Below, one piece after another: positions 34,400-45,939 of a stretch of DNA of 64,000 bases. The notes under the pieces are model-generated. The model had not been told where the DNA came from, made no database searches, and saw nothing but the letters and a program-made list of their open reading frames with translations. The translations under genes were made by a program, and so were the position numbers. The stretch lies in contig JACKQL020000159.1 in NCBI GenBank assembly GCA_018296165.2, positions 19,482 through 83,481 of the forward strand, in the 5' to 3' direction. Within the stretch, counting starts at the first letter, position 1. Each line of letters starts with the position of its first letter. This DNA is from Termitomyces sp. T153. Lineage: Eukaryota > Basidiomycota > Agaricomycetes > Agaricales > Lyophyllaceae.

Positions 34400-36050
34400 C
34401 CTTGGGCCAAACGCTTATCAGGAATCTCTGGAAGGTCCTTTTTGTGATTTGGGAATCTCTGGGGAATATCCTGTATCTGAATATCAATAGGCTAAGTTGA
34501 TGAAGCTGGTAAAGCCTAGATTAAAATATGTTACACCGGGAAAGACCGTAGAGATCCCTCTGAGTCGAACATAAACGCCTCAAACAGCCCCGAAATCAAC
34601 AGCTTTGTGCAGCACTCCGCTAACCACTGGTGGGGCCTGAACGTCCCCAAAAAGGCCTGCATTACCGGAACCTAGTACTCCGTGCCTGAAAGAAGTGACC
34701 CACCATTCAACGTTCTTTACAAGACTTAACCGTCCAAGTTAGAGATAAACAGATTGGGAATGCTAGTAAACGCTTACGACGTGCTCTCAGTTCTACTACT
34801 TTTGTTGACACAGCGGGTATAGCAAGGGCGAGAGAATATCAATCGAGAAATCGAGCTCTGTCGGAGGCTGATGGGGGAGTATGGACTTCAACAGGTCGAC
34901 CTCTATGCTGTCCAGAGTTTTAGTGATGTTCCAGCCCAGCTTGGTCCAAAAGCCTCAGCTCTGGCCTGGCGTGAGGTGGCCCTGGGCTAGCTCTGGCTTG
35001 GCTTGCTCCAGGCTGGGGCTTTTGACAGGTAGACATAGAATCCTTTAGTAAATGTCAATAATCAGACGTAAGCCAGTTTTACATACGTAAACTTAATTCT
35101 GTCTGAGCCTGTGCTGTCAGCTGTCAGCGAAACAGAATACACATCTCTCATAAGGCTCTACGACTCGACTGCCATCGAGAAGAAATAGTGATCAATCCAG
35201 CCATAATTCGCTTCGATTTTCGGCCTGAGACACATACGTCCATTTTTTGGGAACACACTGCAGCTTGGATCAAGGATTTACCTAGACCCGACGTCTTGCT
35301 GGGGAAGAAGACTTCTTACATCCGGATTATATCATATGTACGCGGAACAGGCTTGAGCGTTCCCATTTCAAACTACATAGTTCGGCAGAGATTAACTCAG
35401 CTAGAGGCCAAAAAGCTATTGCTGACGTTTTTTTTCGGCCGTATGATCGTTTCAGCTGTGCACAGTAGCCGTATAGCCCTCTATACACCAACTTCAGATG
35501 AGAAGTACTTCTGGCAGCGGCAATGCAATGATTGATCAATGAGCAGCCGTACTGCTGGTTGACATAGCTTGAAACGTCTGGAGGTAGACCTCTTCTGAGC
35601 GTTCAGTGGACTTTCATACGCTCATTAAGCAATAAATCCCTCCGACGCTCAAAATTGAAATGGTCTTGGACACACCTGTCGAAGTCTTTGTAGCTTGGGG
35701 TCGTTTCGGCAATTGTGAGCCACTCTGTTTCAAACTATTGTAGATGAACACTTGAGGAATTCGGGCATGAGACCACGAGGCTCAGGCTTGAGGTGAAGAT
35801 CTGATGCTTGAGCTTGAATCTGAAGTTCGAACTCAGCCCTGTAACGTAGGCGTCTGAAGAACAGATGGCCAAGAACAAACGTGATCGTGGCGCAACTCCT
35901 CTGCGTATGGCACTCTCTGACGTCACACAGGCGGTACTTCTGGATCATATCGCATTGAGTTTCTAATGTATTACTATACGTCTGTACTACGATACCTAAT
36001 AACAAGGGACCTCTACATATAGTATGTGGTATACATTATACAAATATGTC
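34400..36050. other. Long stretch without a recognised gene
   Basis: The only sizeable frame is 35188-35535 (+, 115 codons), without a known domain. A CTGG/CTTGG-rich low-complexity segment lies at 34930-35015. GC content rises here to that of the gene island. Probably intergenic, but a short unknown gene cannot be excluded. Confidence 0.35.
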
Positions 36051-36100
36051 GGTAACTATAGCTATGTCCCTATAACTCTTTCGACCAAACCAGCTCATCC

Positions 36101-37687
36101 TCAGACTCCTACAAACATTACCATCGCCCATCCAAACGCGCCCGCAATAATCAACCCCCACATCGACCCGACACGGATGCTCGCTGCATCATTGCTGGGG
36201 TTATTAGAACGAGACGTACCAGTCGCGCTCGAAGTAGGCAGACCCTCAATCGGACCAGTCTGTGTCGAGGACTGTGCAGCGACCGATGTGGCTGACGCAT
36301 ACCTGGTGAAAAGAGAAAGGTTAAGAATCGGAATAGAATGATGACCAAGTAACCAAACACTCACGCAGACGACGCCCGGCCAGGATGGCTATCCGTGTTG
36401 GCGAGGACGTGATCAATAATGTGGATCACACCGTTCTCCGTAAGAAGATCCGACTTGACAATCTTGGCGCTCGCTCCATTCCCGCTCGTAACGAAGGTAC
36501 CCGACGAGTTGGTATTGAGGCTGAAAGGCTCGCCTGCGGCGGAAATGAGATCGGACGAGTTCAAATTCGAGTTACTTCCATTCGAAGCCACGCTGTACAG
36601 TTGTGGCGAGTAGTATGAACTGCCGTTGATGTACTACAAGATAGAGCGGTGAGGCTCGTAGATGAACTAAAGATGTCGAACATACGTGGTTTTGGAGAAG
36701 AATGGCAAGAGCTGTCTGGTTGTTAGCCAAACTTGCCAGCGAGGAATTGGCGTTCAAAATAGCCTCGTTGTTAGGTGCAAAGAAGGTGTACCCGCGCGTC
36801 GTGTTGGCGTCAAGAACGCCATTAACTGTAGCATTGGAGCCGTTGGAGTAGAAACCAGGTACGTTGACCATATTGAGGAAACCGAGAACTGATGTCAGAT
36901 TGTTCTGATCGAGAACGCTGCTGATGTTCCCGGGTAGCTGAAGAACGCCGTCAATGGAAGCGACCAAAAGGTTGTTACCGATTGTAGAAGTGTTGAGGAC
37001 GTTGACCTGTGGACTGTGAAGGGTAGCGAGAACAGCGATTCATCAGATGGCTATTGGGAAACGATGGATAAAGGGAAGACATACTTCTGGTTGAGGAAAT
37101 AGATTTGGCCATCAGAATCGTTACGTGACCATGCCAGAACCTGCGATTTGTTGCCTTCGAGTTGGACCAGCGACGAGTTCGCGAGAAGAGTATGGCCAAG
37201 AGTTACGTTCGAAAGAACACCACTAGCGAGCGCAGAAGAGTTCATTGAGCTATTTACGAAGTTACCAGGAAGAACATGGTAGGCGAGGACGTTTGCGAGT
37301 CCCGCCGGGTCGTTGGCCAGAGGCTGCACAATGGGATCATCGACTAGTTAAAGCAATTAGTTGCAAAAATCGATAAAGACATAATACAAGCGGGATCGCG
37401 GGCGTGATAGTTGTAGTAGCGTCACGCTGACAATTTCGCCGAGCGAGATACACAGCGAAGTGGGAAGACTCACAGGCTTGGTTATCTGGCGCAAAAAGGG
37501 TATGATTGCCGTTCATAAGCTGGCTCAGTAGGTTCTGCCCTTCCTGCGTTTCATTTGCAAGCTGGAGAGCTGATGCCAAAGACGTCAGCCCAGCGCCTCG
37601 AATCGAATTGATGAGATCAGAGGAATTTTGCGCCTGAGCGCGAAGACAAAAACCAAAAATAGAGAGAATGGCGAGAGAACGACGCAT
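36101..37687 (-). CDS. Secreted fasciclin (FAS1) domain protein with C-terminal anchor signal
   Basis: The model has exons 37474-37687, 37085-37343, 36686-37013, 36365-36633 and 36101-36302. All introns are GT..AG (130, 71, 52 and 62 bp) and in frame, giving 423 residues. The N-terminus is a signal peptide of about 20 residues ending AQAQ. Two FAS1-like modules follow. The first has LMNGNHTLFAPDNQAF and ends with LLANSSLVQLEG. The second has TRGYTFFAPNNEAIL and ends with ENGVIHIIDHVL, the usual H2-type FAS1 end. Many N-x-S/T sites occur. A serine/threonine-rich stalk leads to a hydrophobic tail (WGLIIAGAFGWAMVMFVGV), as in GPI-anchored proteins. FAS1 proteins act in cell-surface adhesion. The exact role here is unknown. 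Confidence 0.88.
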
Positions 37688-37751
37688 TTCAAAATCAGCT
37701 GCGAGGACTGGTAGATGTGGGAAAGAGTAGAACGAGCTTGACAGAAAGTCC

Positions 37752-37759
37752 CTTTATAT
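37752..37759 (-). promoter_or_regulatory. TATA box of the FAS1 gene
   Basis: Minus-strand TATATAAA-type box within GCTATATAAAGGGAC, about 65 bp upstream of the ATG at 37687. Distance and sequence fit a core promoter. Confidence 0.55.
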
Positions 37760-38283
37760 AGCTGTTGGCGAATGACGTCGATGCGGTTATGTAAGGGCTT
37801 GAGAGTTTCGATCGTTTGTGGCTGACGGTCAGAGTCATTCGTCTTGGCCGCAGCGCAACTCCAGACATCATAGACTCTGAGACTCCTTTTTAGTGCCGCA
37901 GTAAGGACGGGGTTTATGATTATTGAGGATTTTTGTGATACTTAGAACAGAAAACTTTAGAGGAGCATACACAGAGTGGCGTCGTTGACGATAGCAAGTT
38001 AAACACAAAAACAGTGTTTGCACGTGGGCTCCATAAATCAATCAAGAGGGAGCCGAGCGTAAAAAGGTGATCCGACGGCTTGTTCCGAACGGCACTTCTA
38101 AATTCGAGCTTCGAGAAGACTTCCATTTTGTGCCAGAAATGTAAAATTTGAAATTAGACCAGGAGAACGTGTCGAGACTTCCATGAGAACGTGTCGAGAG
38201 TTCTCGCCCCAAAAAACCCTGGCACGGGACTATCGCGTGTCCCTAAGTGAGCTGTCTCCCTTCATCGATTCTCCCGCAGCCAC

Positions 38284-39111
38284 ATGGACTCGCATACCGT
38301 CGTGCCCGATGCCTCCATAGTAGTAACAGGTTAGTAGGTACTGCTCTTGATCCACAATCTGCAAGCTCAATTATTCTCAACTTGCCAACATCATGTAGAA
38401 AACTCAAGTCATTATGAGAACGTTCTAAAAGGCTTTGAATTGATGGCTTTGGCCGTTAGTAACCGAATCTGTTGCTGAATAGACAGTAACCTAACTTCAT
38501 GGTAACAGGCAACTTTCCTGGCAGCCGTCCAGGCCCAAATAATGGCCACAACAATCACTAACAATCGCAATGAGGAAACTATCGCCTTAAGTGCCGTCAA
38601 CTCTCTGTTCCTCGCTGGTTTCGCGTTCTGCATTACGTCTGCCCTTCTTGCATTCCTTACGGCACGATGGCTCCAGTGCCTTACCATGCAAGAACGGTCT
38701 TATTTTGAATATGCATTTGAAGCTGAAGAAAGACAACGGTCACAACGTTTACATCCCTTGGGTCGCTTTCGTGACGTCGAGCAGGGGATTATAGCACGAC
38801 CAAGCTTGGAGCGTTGTCAACCCTTGTCAAAAGAGGATGAAAACGTGCTTCATACTCCGAAACTCATCCACTTTTTCTTTGCATACACTCTCTTTGTTCC
38901 CATGTCGCTTCTGGTCATCGGCTTTCTGTGTCTGTCCATCGGCCTTTTGGTTTTTGCATGGACAGAACATTCGCTGGCAGTCGGTATCGTTCTGACAGTT
39001 GTATATTTAATCTTACTCCCATTCTCGGTTGGAGTTTTCTTGATCGGGCAGCGTCCGCATACTAGGTTTGCGGTCATTCGCGCCCTCGCCAAGCATGAAG
39101 GGAACTTCTAG
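38284..39111 (+). CDS. Small multi-pass membrane protein (5' exon structure unresolved)
   Basis: The firm part is 38542-39111 (189 codons), and the same frame extends upstream to 38510 through ATFLAAVQAQI, typical of the N-terminus of a small agaricomycete membrane protein family. An exon starting ATGGACTCGCAT at 38284 (ending VPDASIV) probably precedes it, but with the obvious GTTAGT donor the phases do not match. Three hydrophobic segments are visible: SLFLAGFAFCITSALLAFL, LFVPMSLLVIGFLCLSIGLL and GIVLTVVYLILLPFSVGVFL. A charged loop lies between the first two. Function unknown. It converges on the F-box gene to the right. Confidence 0.6.
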
Positions 39112-39397
39112 ACCTCGTTCCGGTAACGTCCGAGCGGTCACGACTCTCAGGATTGTACAGGGGCTGGCCGCGATCTCGACGTTTGACAGTTAATTTAGCT
39201 ATGGAAAGGGAGGCAAAAGGACGCGTGGCAAGGAATGTGGTTTCATAGACGATATGGTGACATGAATAATCGATGTTATGTTACATTACATAAGCCTGTT
39301 ACATACCTTCTAGGCTTGCCAAAAAGAACGTATTAAAGGTCGAAATCGGAAGAGACATGTAGCAACAACAAAAATATATGCACGCGCAAGATGCGTA

Positions 39398-41146
39398 CTA
39401 CCGATGAAAAGCTCTATTGTAAAAAGGGCGGCTGAGACCTAGAAAAGTTGGAAAATACGTCGAGTGTTGGACATGCCGTGTGGTCAAGGAATCGTGGAAT
39501 AGACATAATGACTGAAGTCGGCGGCGGATTTCCCTGAAGATCTGAGGTATTATCCTTGGCTCGGCGGTGGATGTGTTGAAACTGCACCCAAGGAGTGTCA
39601 GCGCTTTCAGCGGCTGCTCACGGAGCGGGTCCCTAGCCCATGATTTGCATAGATCGAGTAATGCTTTGATGAAAACATTGGTGTCGTGCACGTCTTGTAA
39701 TTGGAATCCAAAGGTGAACGAGACAAGTTTAGAGTGTAGTGGCTTTGAATACTCCTCAGCCTCCGATGGTATGCGAAGACAGTCTAAAACCTCGTGTGAC
39801 GGAAAATGAGGAAGGTATAAGATAAGTTCCTCGAGATTTATGCATGCAGTGAAGACAGAGATAAGCTCCGAAGTATTAGTACTGACATGCGCTAAGAGAA
39901 GGCGGCGAATGGAGATCGAGCTGTTGTGGATATTCTCGAGGCATATAAACAGAGGGAAGAGAAAGTGATGCATATCCGTCCCTGCAGACAATTCTACCGT
40001 TTTCGCTCCTGTAAGATGGAGCTTTGAGAAGATGCCGAGAACGCCAGTATCGTTTATCGGATTTGCATCGCTGCGTAAGTTCAACTTGAGCGTCGTCAGA
40101 TTGGGAAAAGGCACTCGCTGGGAAGGCAGCACGAAATCAAGCGGATCAGAGCTTTGCGCGTCAAGTTCTGGAATCACAAGAGTCTGGATCTGTGGGCAAT
40201 GAAAGATCACTGTAGCAAGGGACTGTAATGATATGGGTCTAACGAGCTCTAAGCACGTCAGTTGAGACCAAGGTAGCTGGAGGCGAGCTCCTTCAGAGAA
40301 TCGACGTGGACATGCGGCAAGAGTGAGAGTGCGGAGTTTTGAACACAAGCCGAATACCAGGATAGGAACTGGATGTTGTGCTGCTTCCTCTTGTGGATAG
40401 TGATCTTCGATGAGAGTGAGCTTTTCCAATTCCGGGAAGAAGCAAGTATTCAAAGTAAGCAGAGGCGAGGCGAACTTGCCATGTTCTCTCCAACGAAATA
40501 GTAAGAGCAGTTCCGTAAGACGCCAGGCAACCAATCCGACACCCTGAAGGAAATCGTGCGGATGGATACCCTGTACAGAATCGTCGAAAAAGATGTTTAA
40601 TACTAGTCTGCGGGAACCATTAGCACGACCGAGCCAGGCAGGAATCATGTTACTGAATAGTTCAAGCGAAGGAGTATGGTTTCGTCGGCTTCCCTGAGAG
40701 AGATTACTCGGGTTTAGCTCTAGCTCAACCCAAAACTTGGAACAGCCCAGAATCGCGTTCCTCCATGCGCGGCAGACGTGCGACAATCCCAGCGGTGACC
40801 ATGCCTCAGATAAAGGAGCACAGGTTTCAATAGCATACTGGAATATAGTGACCAAAAGTTCAGGCGGAAGAAGGCGGATAGGCGAGAGCATAAATCTATA
40901 GAATATCACATCGTCCATCTTGCATTTCCGTGTTTGAATGATCTCATGATATTTGCGTAATAATGTGTTGATCTCCCTTTGAAGACAAAGAGTGTTGAGT
41001 TCCACATCTTCAAGTTCCAGAGTCTTTTGTCGGAGAATCTGGTCAAGGATGATGGTTTGGTTTTGAGACGGCCGAATATTGGTGTGTAGCAGGTCATTTC
41101 CGTCTTCAACGGAGGCGGAGTGGTTAATGAAATCGCCCTGACGCAA
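39398..41146 (-). CDS. F-box-like protein 1 (582 residues)
   Basis: A single exon, open from 41146 to 39398. Residues about 31-72 form a predicted coiled coil (LDQILRQKTLELEDVELN...). An F-box-like motif follows at about 88-135: LSPIRLLPPELLVTIFQYAI, then PLGLSHVCRAWRNAIL. The remaining 440 residues are leucine-rich with LRR-like segments (LEKLTLIEDHYP, LTTLKLNLRSD, LEELILYLP). F-box proteins act as substrate adaptors of SCF ubiquitin ligases via Skp1. Large F-box families like this are common in agaricomycetes. The substrate is unknown. It is a paralogue of 44212-45939 on the same strand. Confidence 0.82.
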   Translation of the reverse strand: MRQGDFINHSASVEDGNDLLHTNIRPSQNQTIILDQILRQKTLELEDVELNTLCLQREINTLLRKYHEIIQTRKCKMDDVIFYRFMLSPIRLLPPELLVTIFQYAIETCAPLSEAWSPLGLSHVCRAWRNAILGCSKFWVELELNPSNLSQGSRRNHTPSLELFSNMIPAWLGRANGSRRLVLNIFFDDSVQGIHPHDFLQGVGLVAWRLTELLLLFRWREHGKFASPLLTLNTCFFPELEKLTLIEDHYPQEEAAQHPVPILVFGLCSKLRTLTLAACPRRFSEGARLQLPWSQLTCLELVRPISLQSLATVIFHCPQIQTLVIPELDAQSSDPLDFVLPSQRVPFPNLTTLKLNLRSDANPINDTGVLGIFSKLHLTGAKTVELSAGTDMHHFLFPLFICLENIHNSSISIRRLLLAHVSTNTSELISVFTACINLEELILYLPHFPSHEVLDCLRIPSEAEEYSKPLHSKLVSFTFGFQLQDVHDTNVFIKALLDLCKSWARDPLREQPLKALTLLGCSFNTSTAEPRIIPQIFREIRRRLQSLCLFHDSLTTRHVQHSTYFPTFLGLSRPFYNRAFHR

Positions 41147-41162
41147 GGATACGAATAAGCTT

Positions 41163-42015
41163 TCAAGTCAGTAGCGGGAAAGTTGACTTGCCATTTGTAC
41201 TACCCTCGTCTGGAGCATCTGTGTCCTTTGTTCGATAGCACCACGTAAAATCTCTTCCGAAAGAACATTTCCTGGATGTATCCCGGTAAACACCGGAAAC
41301 TTGAAACCGAGAAATGATATCCTTGCCGTCAACTGTAATATTAAATAGCAATGAAAAGCCAAAAAGCTTCGAAAAGAATTCATCACGTACTGATCCACTT
41401 CTCTTGGTTTCGTATTTGCTCTGAACTGCTGGTCTTTCGCGTCAGCACTGAATAGAACTGCCTGCTAACATGATGTGCACGATGCATATTTGACTATGGG
41501 GTCTGCGATGATGAAAAAAGACACGCGAAGGAAAGAATCATTGCCGAGTTTTTCGTGAATCAAGCGGATCACAAACTTCAAGGGTCACGGGCCCTCGATC
41601 ACAAAGGGTCGCCCCCACATTGACATTACCCGTACATGTATGCGCACAACAATTTCAACTTCTGAAAAGTGCGGGAGCACAGCATAACCCGTAGACATGA
41701 ATTTTATGCCAGAATGTTGTCGTGCAGTGACTATGTGCACATTTTTTGTTCGTACAAGTCCTTATACCCGTTCCTCCAAGTAACGTGACTTTGATCAAAT
41801 CTTTGCTTCCAAATGCACGCGAGAAATCCGCGCGGTAGGTGGTAGTTGGATTATCAGATAAAGGGCATGTGACCGTGATGCGCGACAATGACACATATTC
41901 ATCCCTCCTTCTGCAGACCAAGAAATGACTTAAGGTTCTCCTTTTCTGTCGCCGCGTATTGCACCGCGTCGCGGTCGCCCTAAGTGCTGTAAGCTGCATG
42001 CTTAACAGCGTTCTC
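41163..42015. other. Intergenic upstream of F-box gene 1
   Basis: Short overlapping minus-strand frames at 41163-41398 (DGKDIISRFQVSGVYRD) could be an upstream exon or nothing. The 128-codon minus-strand frame at 41655-42041 has no known domain and is rich in R, T and C, so I doubt it is coding. Confidence 0.3.
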
Positions 42016-42290
42016 CCGATACATCCTGATCTCCGAGTCATTAATTCCTTTCGTCACTACGGCGGGCCGTAGTCTTGTCTTCTGAGGCGAATCATTTAAT
42101 TCAGGCCGCAAGATATTCCGAGTGGGACGCATTCAAGGCGCACCGATACATCCTGATTTCCGAGTCATCAATCCTTTTAGTCATAATTGGACAATATTAC
42201 TGGCTGTAGTCTTGTTTTCAGAGGCGAATCATTGAATTCAAGCCGCCTCGCACAGGTATTCCGAGTCGAACGCCTTCAAGGTATGCCGAT
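42016..42290. repeat. Tandem duplication, period about 127 bp, two copies
   Basis: Copy 1 starts CCGATACATCCTGATCTCCG at 42016 and copy 2 starts CCGATACATCCTGATTTCCG at 42143. Both contain GTAGTCTTGT, GAGGCGAATCATT, AATTCA.GCCGC, TATTCCGAGT and TTCAAGG in order. A partial third start (GCCGATG) follows. It is non-coding. Confidence 0.75.
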
Positions 42291-42871
42291 GTTCTGTTCC
42301 TAGAGGACATTTGCAGCTATTGTTCATTGCGAAGCGGGGGACTGAGTGATTAGCTAGGGCTGAGGAGTCCATCTGCGGCAACCTCGACCTAACCATTGGC
42401 GATTCGGGATGACATATCGGGCGAGTGTCGAAGCAGCACGAAGCGGTACCTACTGGATGGTGATGGGATGGTCGCGACTGTGATTGTGGGGTATGAGGAA
42501 GTCGTAAGTCGGGATTGAAGTGGTAGTTCTATCGCTGGGTGTGAGCGTAGTACTATATACTTCTTCCGCACAGTGGCGCCACAAATTGATGGGTACACAT
42601 ATCCCGACACACCAGTGAGTAACGTCTATGCTCGTCCATGTTTCTAGTCTAGATGAAATTTTTCTACCTCCGTAGTTGAGGGTCACACGCCGATTACTTG
42701 TTTTTATGTTGGGATTACGGAAGAGGACTAGAGGTGTAGGCACTTAACTCTTTCTGGCAGCACGGGCGACTCATCCCGTTCATTCAGAGACCCAGCCCAG
42801 TCAAAATCTAGGTTCCATGAATCATTCTAACCAAGTTCTATGGATGTCACTTAACCGTGGTATTCTCTGGG

Positions 42872-42877
42872 TATAAA
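42872..42877 (+). promoter_or_regulatory. TATA box of the small secreted protein gene
   Basis: TATAAA at 42872-42877, 68 bp upstream of the ATG at 42945, with a CT-rich leader between. Supports that the short gene at 42945 is transcribed. Confidence 0.5.
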
Positions 42878-42944
42878 GACCGACCTGGTGTCCCTCATCA
42901 GCATCGCTCAGTCTCAAAGATTGCGGTTCTGCTGACTTACTACA

Positions 42945-43251
42945 ATGTCTTCGTTCCGCACTCTCCTCGTGTTTGCTACTTCCGTTGCTACTCTTGCCTT
43001 TGCGTACTCACCCCCCGTCAAAACCACTGCATCTGCTGCCACAAACGATCCCGGCGGATTCAAAGAGATGATAACCTATAGGCGCCTTTGTGAGTGCTTT
43101 CCGGCCCGTCAACACAGTTATAAGTGAACGATTTGAAATCTTTCACAGATGACGTAGGTAAACTCTACTGGTGAAGATCGATATTTGTCGGCGGTCGAAC
43201 CTCAGTCTTGACATGCTCGTCATTTTTTTCTAGCAACAATGAGAAGAAAAT
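42945..43251 (+). CDS. Predicted small secreted protein (3' end uncertain)
   Basis: The first exon 42945-43089 encodes a clear signal peptide (MSSFRTLLVFATSVATLAFA) followed by a short polar segment with DPGGFKEMITYRR. A GTGAGT donor at 43090 and CACAG acceptor ending at 43148 are convincing. Beyond that only micro-exons can be proposed (43149-43157, 43234-43251), and I could not close the gene. It may be a truncated gene. No family is recognised. Confidence 0.4.
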
Positions 43252-43589
43252 GTAAGAAGAGTACGGCGTTTACATAGGTATCTAGATGTCAAATAATCCA
43301 AACGTTCTGAGCATTGTCGTGCGCCTTGAACGTCCTAATGCACGATGTAGATTTTTCGGCGAACCCAATAAGACGCTATGGGATTTCCACGTGCCATGGA
43401 TTTATGTGCTGTTTATCAATGAGTTCATCCTTTAGTGTACACGTACTTGGTCCCCTGGCATATGCTGATTCTCTTCGATTCGATGGAACTCGAAGTGTCT
43501 GGTATATGATGCCCTCTTAAACCAGGTCAACATGACACTGGGTCACAAAAATACTTGGTCTCACTTTTGTGACTTATCGGGCGTGGGCC

Positions 43590-43928
43590 TATATAAACAA
43601 TTCTCTGTGCAAATAGTACGCCCTCCTTTCTCTTTCATCCTTGGTCTTTTTTTGTTTCATTTCGTGGTCCTGGAACATATCACCTGCAGCCTCGTGCCAC
43701 GTCTACGCGCTCATCGCTCAACTCTCGACGTGGTCCGCATACAAACAATCGCCATCTGCGGATCACCCTCTCATCGAGAAACTCCTTACCCATCTGCACG
43801 ACAACCACCCAGCATCCACGTCTTACACCCATCTGGAACTCAGATCATTTCGCGGGGGAGACGGGGGTGGTGGGTCCAGCATCGGCAAGCCAGAAGAACT
43901 ACGAACTTCCGATATATATGAACCCTGA
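43590..43928 (+). other. Possible gene fragment with its own TATA box
   Basis: TATATAAA at 43590-43597 is followed by a CT-rich stretch and a frame that is open to 43928. From a likely splice acceptor (CCTGCAG, ending about 43690) it reads YALIAQLSTWSAYKQSP, HPLIEKLLTHLHDNHPAS and a glycine-rich tail. This looks protein-like, but no family is recognised. Might be the last exon of a disrupted gene or a separate short gene. Confidence 0.3.
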
Positions 43929-44211
43929 CCCTATTGAGGCATAGTGAACAGTGAAAGAACCATGTACTCTACATTTAAACATTTCTATTTCTCGATGGCA
44001 TAACTATAAGTATTTGCTCCAGGATTCTTGTTTGCTACTTATCTAGATCATCGATTTCCGAGTTCGGTGACAACAAGGCCAATGCTACTCATGATGAGAA
44101 TAGTGAGAGACTTGAAGGCGGTAGTTCGAACCACTTAATATGAAGCAATAACTTAGAATTGGCTGGCATATTAACCCAAAAATTGAAAGAGTTGTTGTAG
44201 AACTGACTACA

Positions 44212-45939
44212 CTAGTAGTCCGAAGCGTTGTCTTTTCTCCACTCAACGGGGTCCACGACATCAAATAGGTCGCTTAGATCCGTGTACTCCGTCAATTCGA
44301 CAAAGACTTCAATCTGTGAATCGTCCCCAATTTGATGTAATATTGCTTCTTTGAACTGAGCTTCGCGCTCTGGTTTAATGGTGCGATGGAGATCTCCATC
44401 CACGCGCAAGTCACATAGACAGAGAAAAACATCCGAAAGAGGATGACGCCGTGATACCCAGGAGGCTACCAGGTCCCCAAAAGCACTGACAACACTGTTA
44501 ACATCTTCACTCTGTTCAAGATTCTCCATCTGAGCTGCGAATGCGAACGATTTGAGATGTGATAACAGAGGGGCGGTGGCCTCACTCTGACTACGTTCAG
44601 CCCGTGTCAGAGCCTTCAACAGAAGCTCCGGAGCTATGGACTTGAGACATAAAGATAGTTTCTCGAGTAAAGGACACCCATTCAATAGCCGAAGGAGTTC
44701 CTCAAGATCGATGTCAGCGAAGGATAACATGAGACGACGAAGAGGGGGAAACGTTCCACCAGGTAAAGGAACGAGGGCGAGAACGGGAAAGCCATGGTAG
44801 GGAAATAACTGAAGTAGAGGAGTTCCATGTGATAGCGCAAGCTTTTCCACAGCCGGAAGAAGGATCAAGCTGAGTATAGTATTGATGTCATTGCGGTCTA
44901 TCAGGTCCGGACCGCTTAGTCCAAGCTTAAGATCAACGAGATGTGGGAAAGTGACGGGTTTCTCTGGAAGTGAAGGCGGTTCATCCCCGTCAATTGGCAT
45001 TTCCACGTAGCAGAAGATTGCCTTCTGAAGTTGCCGACATTGAAAAATGACATCCGCGAAGGAACTCGTCGTTAGAACGCCCCCAACCTCAAGATGAGTG
45101 AGCTGCGCCCAAGGAAGAACGAGGGAGGGCTCCTGCTTGAACCACCATGGCTGGGCGCGAAGAATTATTCTACGCAGACGGGGAGAAAAATCAAACACAG
45201 TGATCCGAGGGACGACTTCATCCGTCTTCTGTGGCGTCCAATCGATAAAGGTGAGGTCTTCCAACGAAGGAAAGGTGCCAGCTGGTAATTTGAGGAATGG
45301 TGCCATCGCCTCGAAGCCCCGGGAACTACTATTGTTGAAACCTGTTTTGCTGATTTCGAAGTACAGACTATTGACTCGGGAGGAAAAGGGAAGGACACCA
45401 CGAGCAACACCTTCGCCCATCGCGAGTTTGAGCTCACATCGGACGATTATGGAAAGGGTCAGTGGCAGGAAGGAATTCGCTCGTCCGAACCAGAGTGCAA
45501 TAACTGAATTAACGGCGTTTGATTGAGTCGCTGGATCACTACTTCTCCACGGCCAAAAAGACGACAAGACCAACTCGAGATCGTTCCACAGGCTGGAACA
45601 AGTTATGGCTGCTTCCCTCCAGGATGAGCAGACATGCGATAACTCCAATGGCGACAACCTATCCCCCAATACATTTGATGTAGCAAATTTCAAAATCCTG
45701 ATGATTATATCGAGAGGAAGAAGGCGAGCATGTGAAAGCCAGATCTGGCAAGAGTCTGCTTCTTTTTGTTTCTGTAGCCTTGATTTGATGAGCGCATTCA
45801 TCGTCGCCACTGATTCGTTTATCTTGAGTTGAAGACGGAGGATGTCATAATCCATGTCGAGCAGCTCCAGATTCTTTTCTTCGAGCCTCGACCTGATGTG
45901 AGACATTTGGATTGGTGTCGGTCGGTGATTTGACCGCAT
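44212..45939 (-). CDS. F-box-like protein 2 (575 residues)
   Basis: Single exon, open from 45939 to 44212. It opens with a coiled coil (about 12-60: IRSRLEEKNLELLDMDYDIL). An F-box-like motif follows at about 70-115 (ARLLPLDIIIRILKFATSNV, then LSPLELSHVCSSWREAAI). The rest is leucine-rich with repeat-like segments (LEDLTFIDWTPQ, LVDLKLGLSGPD, LEKLSLCLKSIAPELL). The layout is that of F-box protein 1 at 39398-41146 but the sequence is well diverged, so the duplication is old. Expected role: substrate adaptor of an SCF ubiquitin ligase. The C-terminus is acidic. Confidence 0.82.
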   Translation of the reverse strand: MRSNHRPTPIQMSHIRSRLEEKNLELLDMDYDILRLQLKINESVATMNALIKSRLQKQKEADSCQIWLSHARLLPLDIIIRILKFATSNVLGDRLSPLELSHVCSSWREAAITCSSLWNDLELVLSSFWPWRSSDPATQSNAVNSVIALWFGRANSFLPLTLSIIVRCELKLAMGEGVARGVLPFSSRVNSLYFEISKTGFNNSSSRGFEAMAPFLKLPAGTFPSLEDLTFIDWTPQKTDEVVPRITVFDFSPRLRRIILRAQPWWFKQEPSLVLPWAQLTHLEVGGVLTTSSFADVIFQCRQLQKAIFCYVEMPIDGDEPPSLPEKPVTFPHLVDLKLGLSGPDLIDRNDINTILSLILLPAVEKLALSHGTPLLQLFPYHGFPVLALVPLPGGTFPPLRRLMLSFADIDLEELLRLLNGCPLLEKLSLCLKSIAPELLLKALTRAERSQSEATAPLLSHLKSFAFAAQMENLEQSEDVNSVVSAFGDLVASWVSRRHPLSDVFLCLCDLRVDGDLHRTIKPEREAQFKEAILHQIGDDSQIEVFVELTEYTDLSDLFDVVDPVEWRKDNASDY

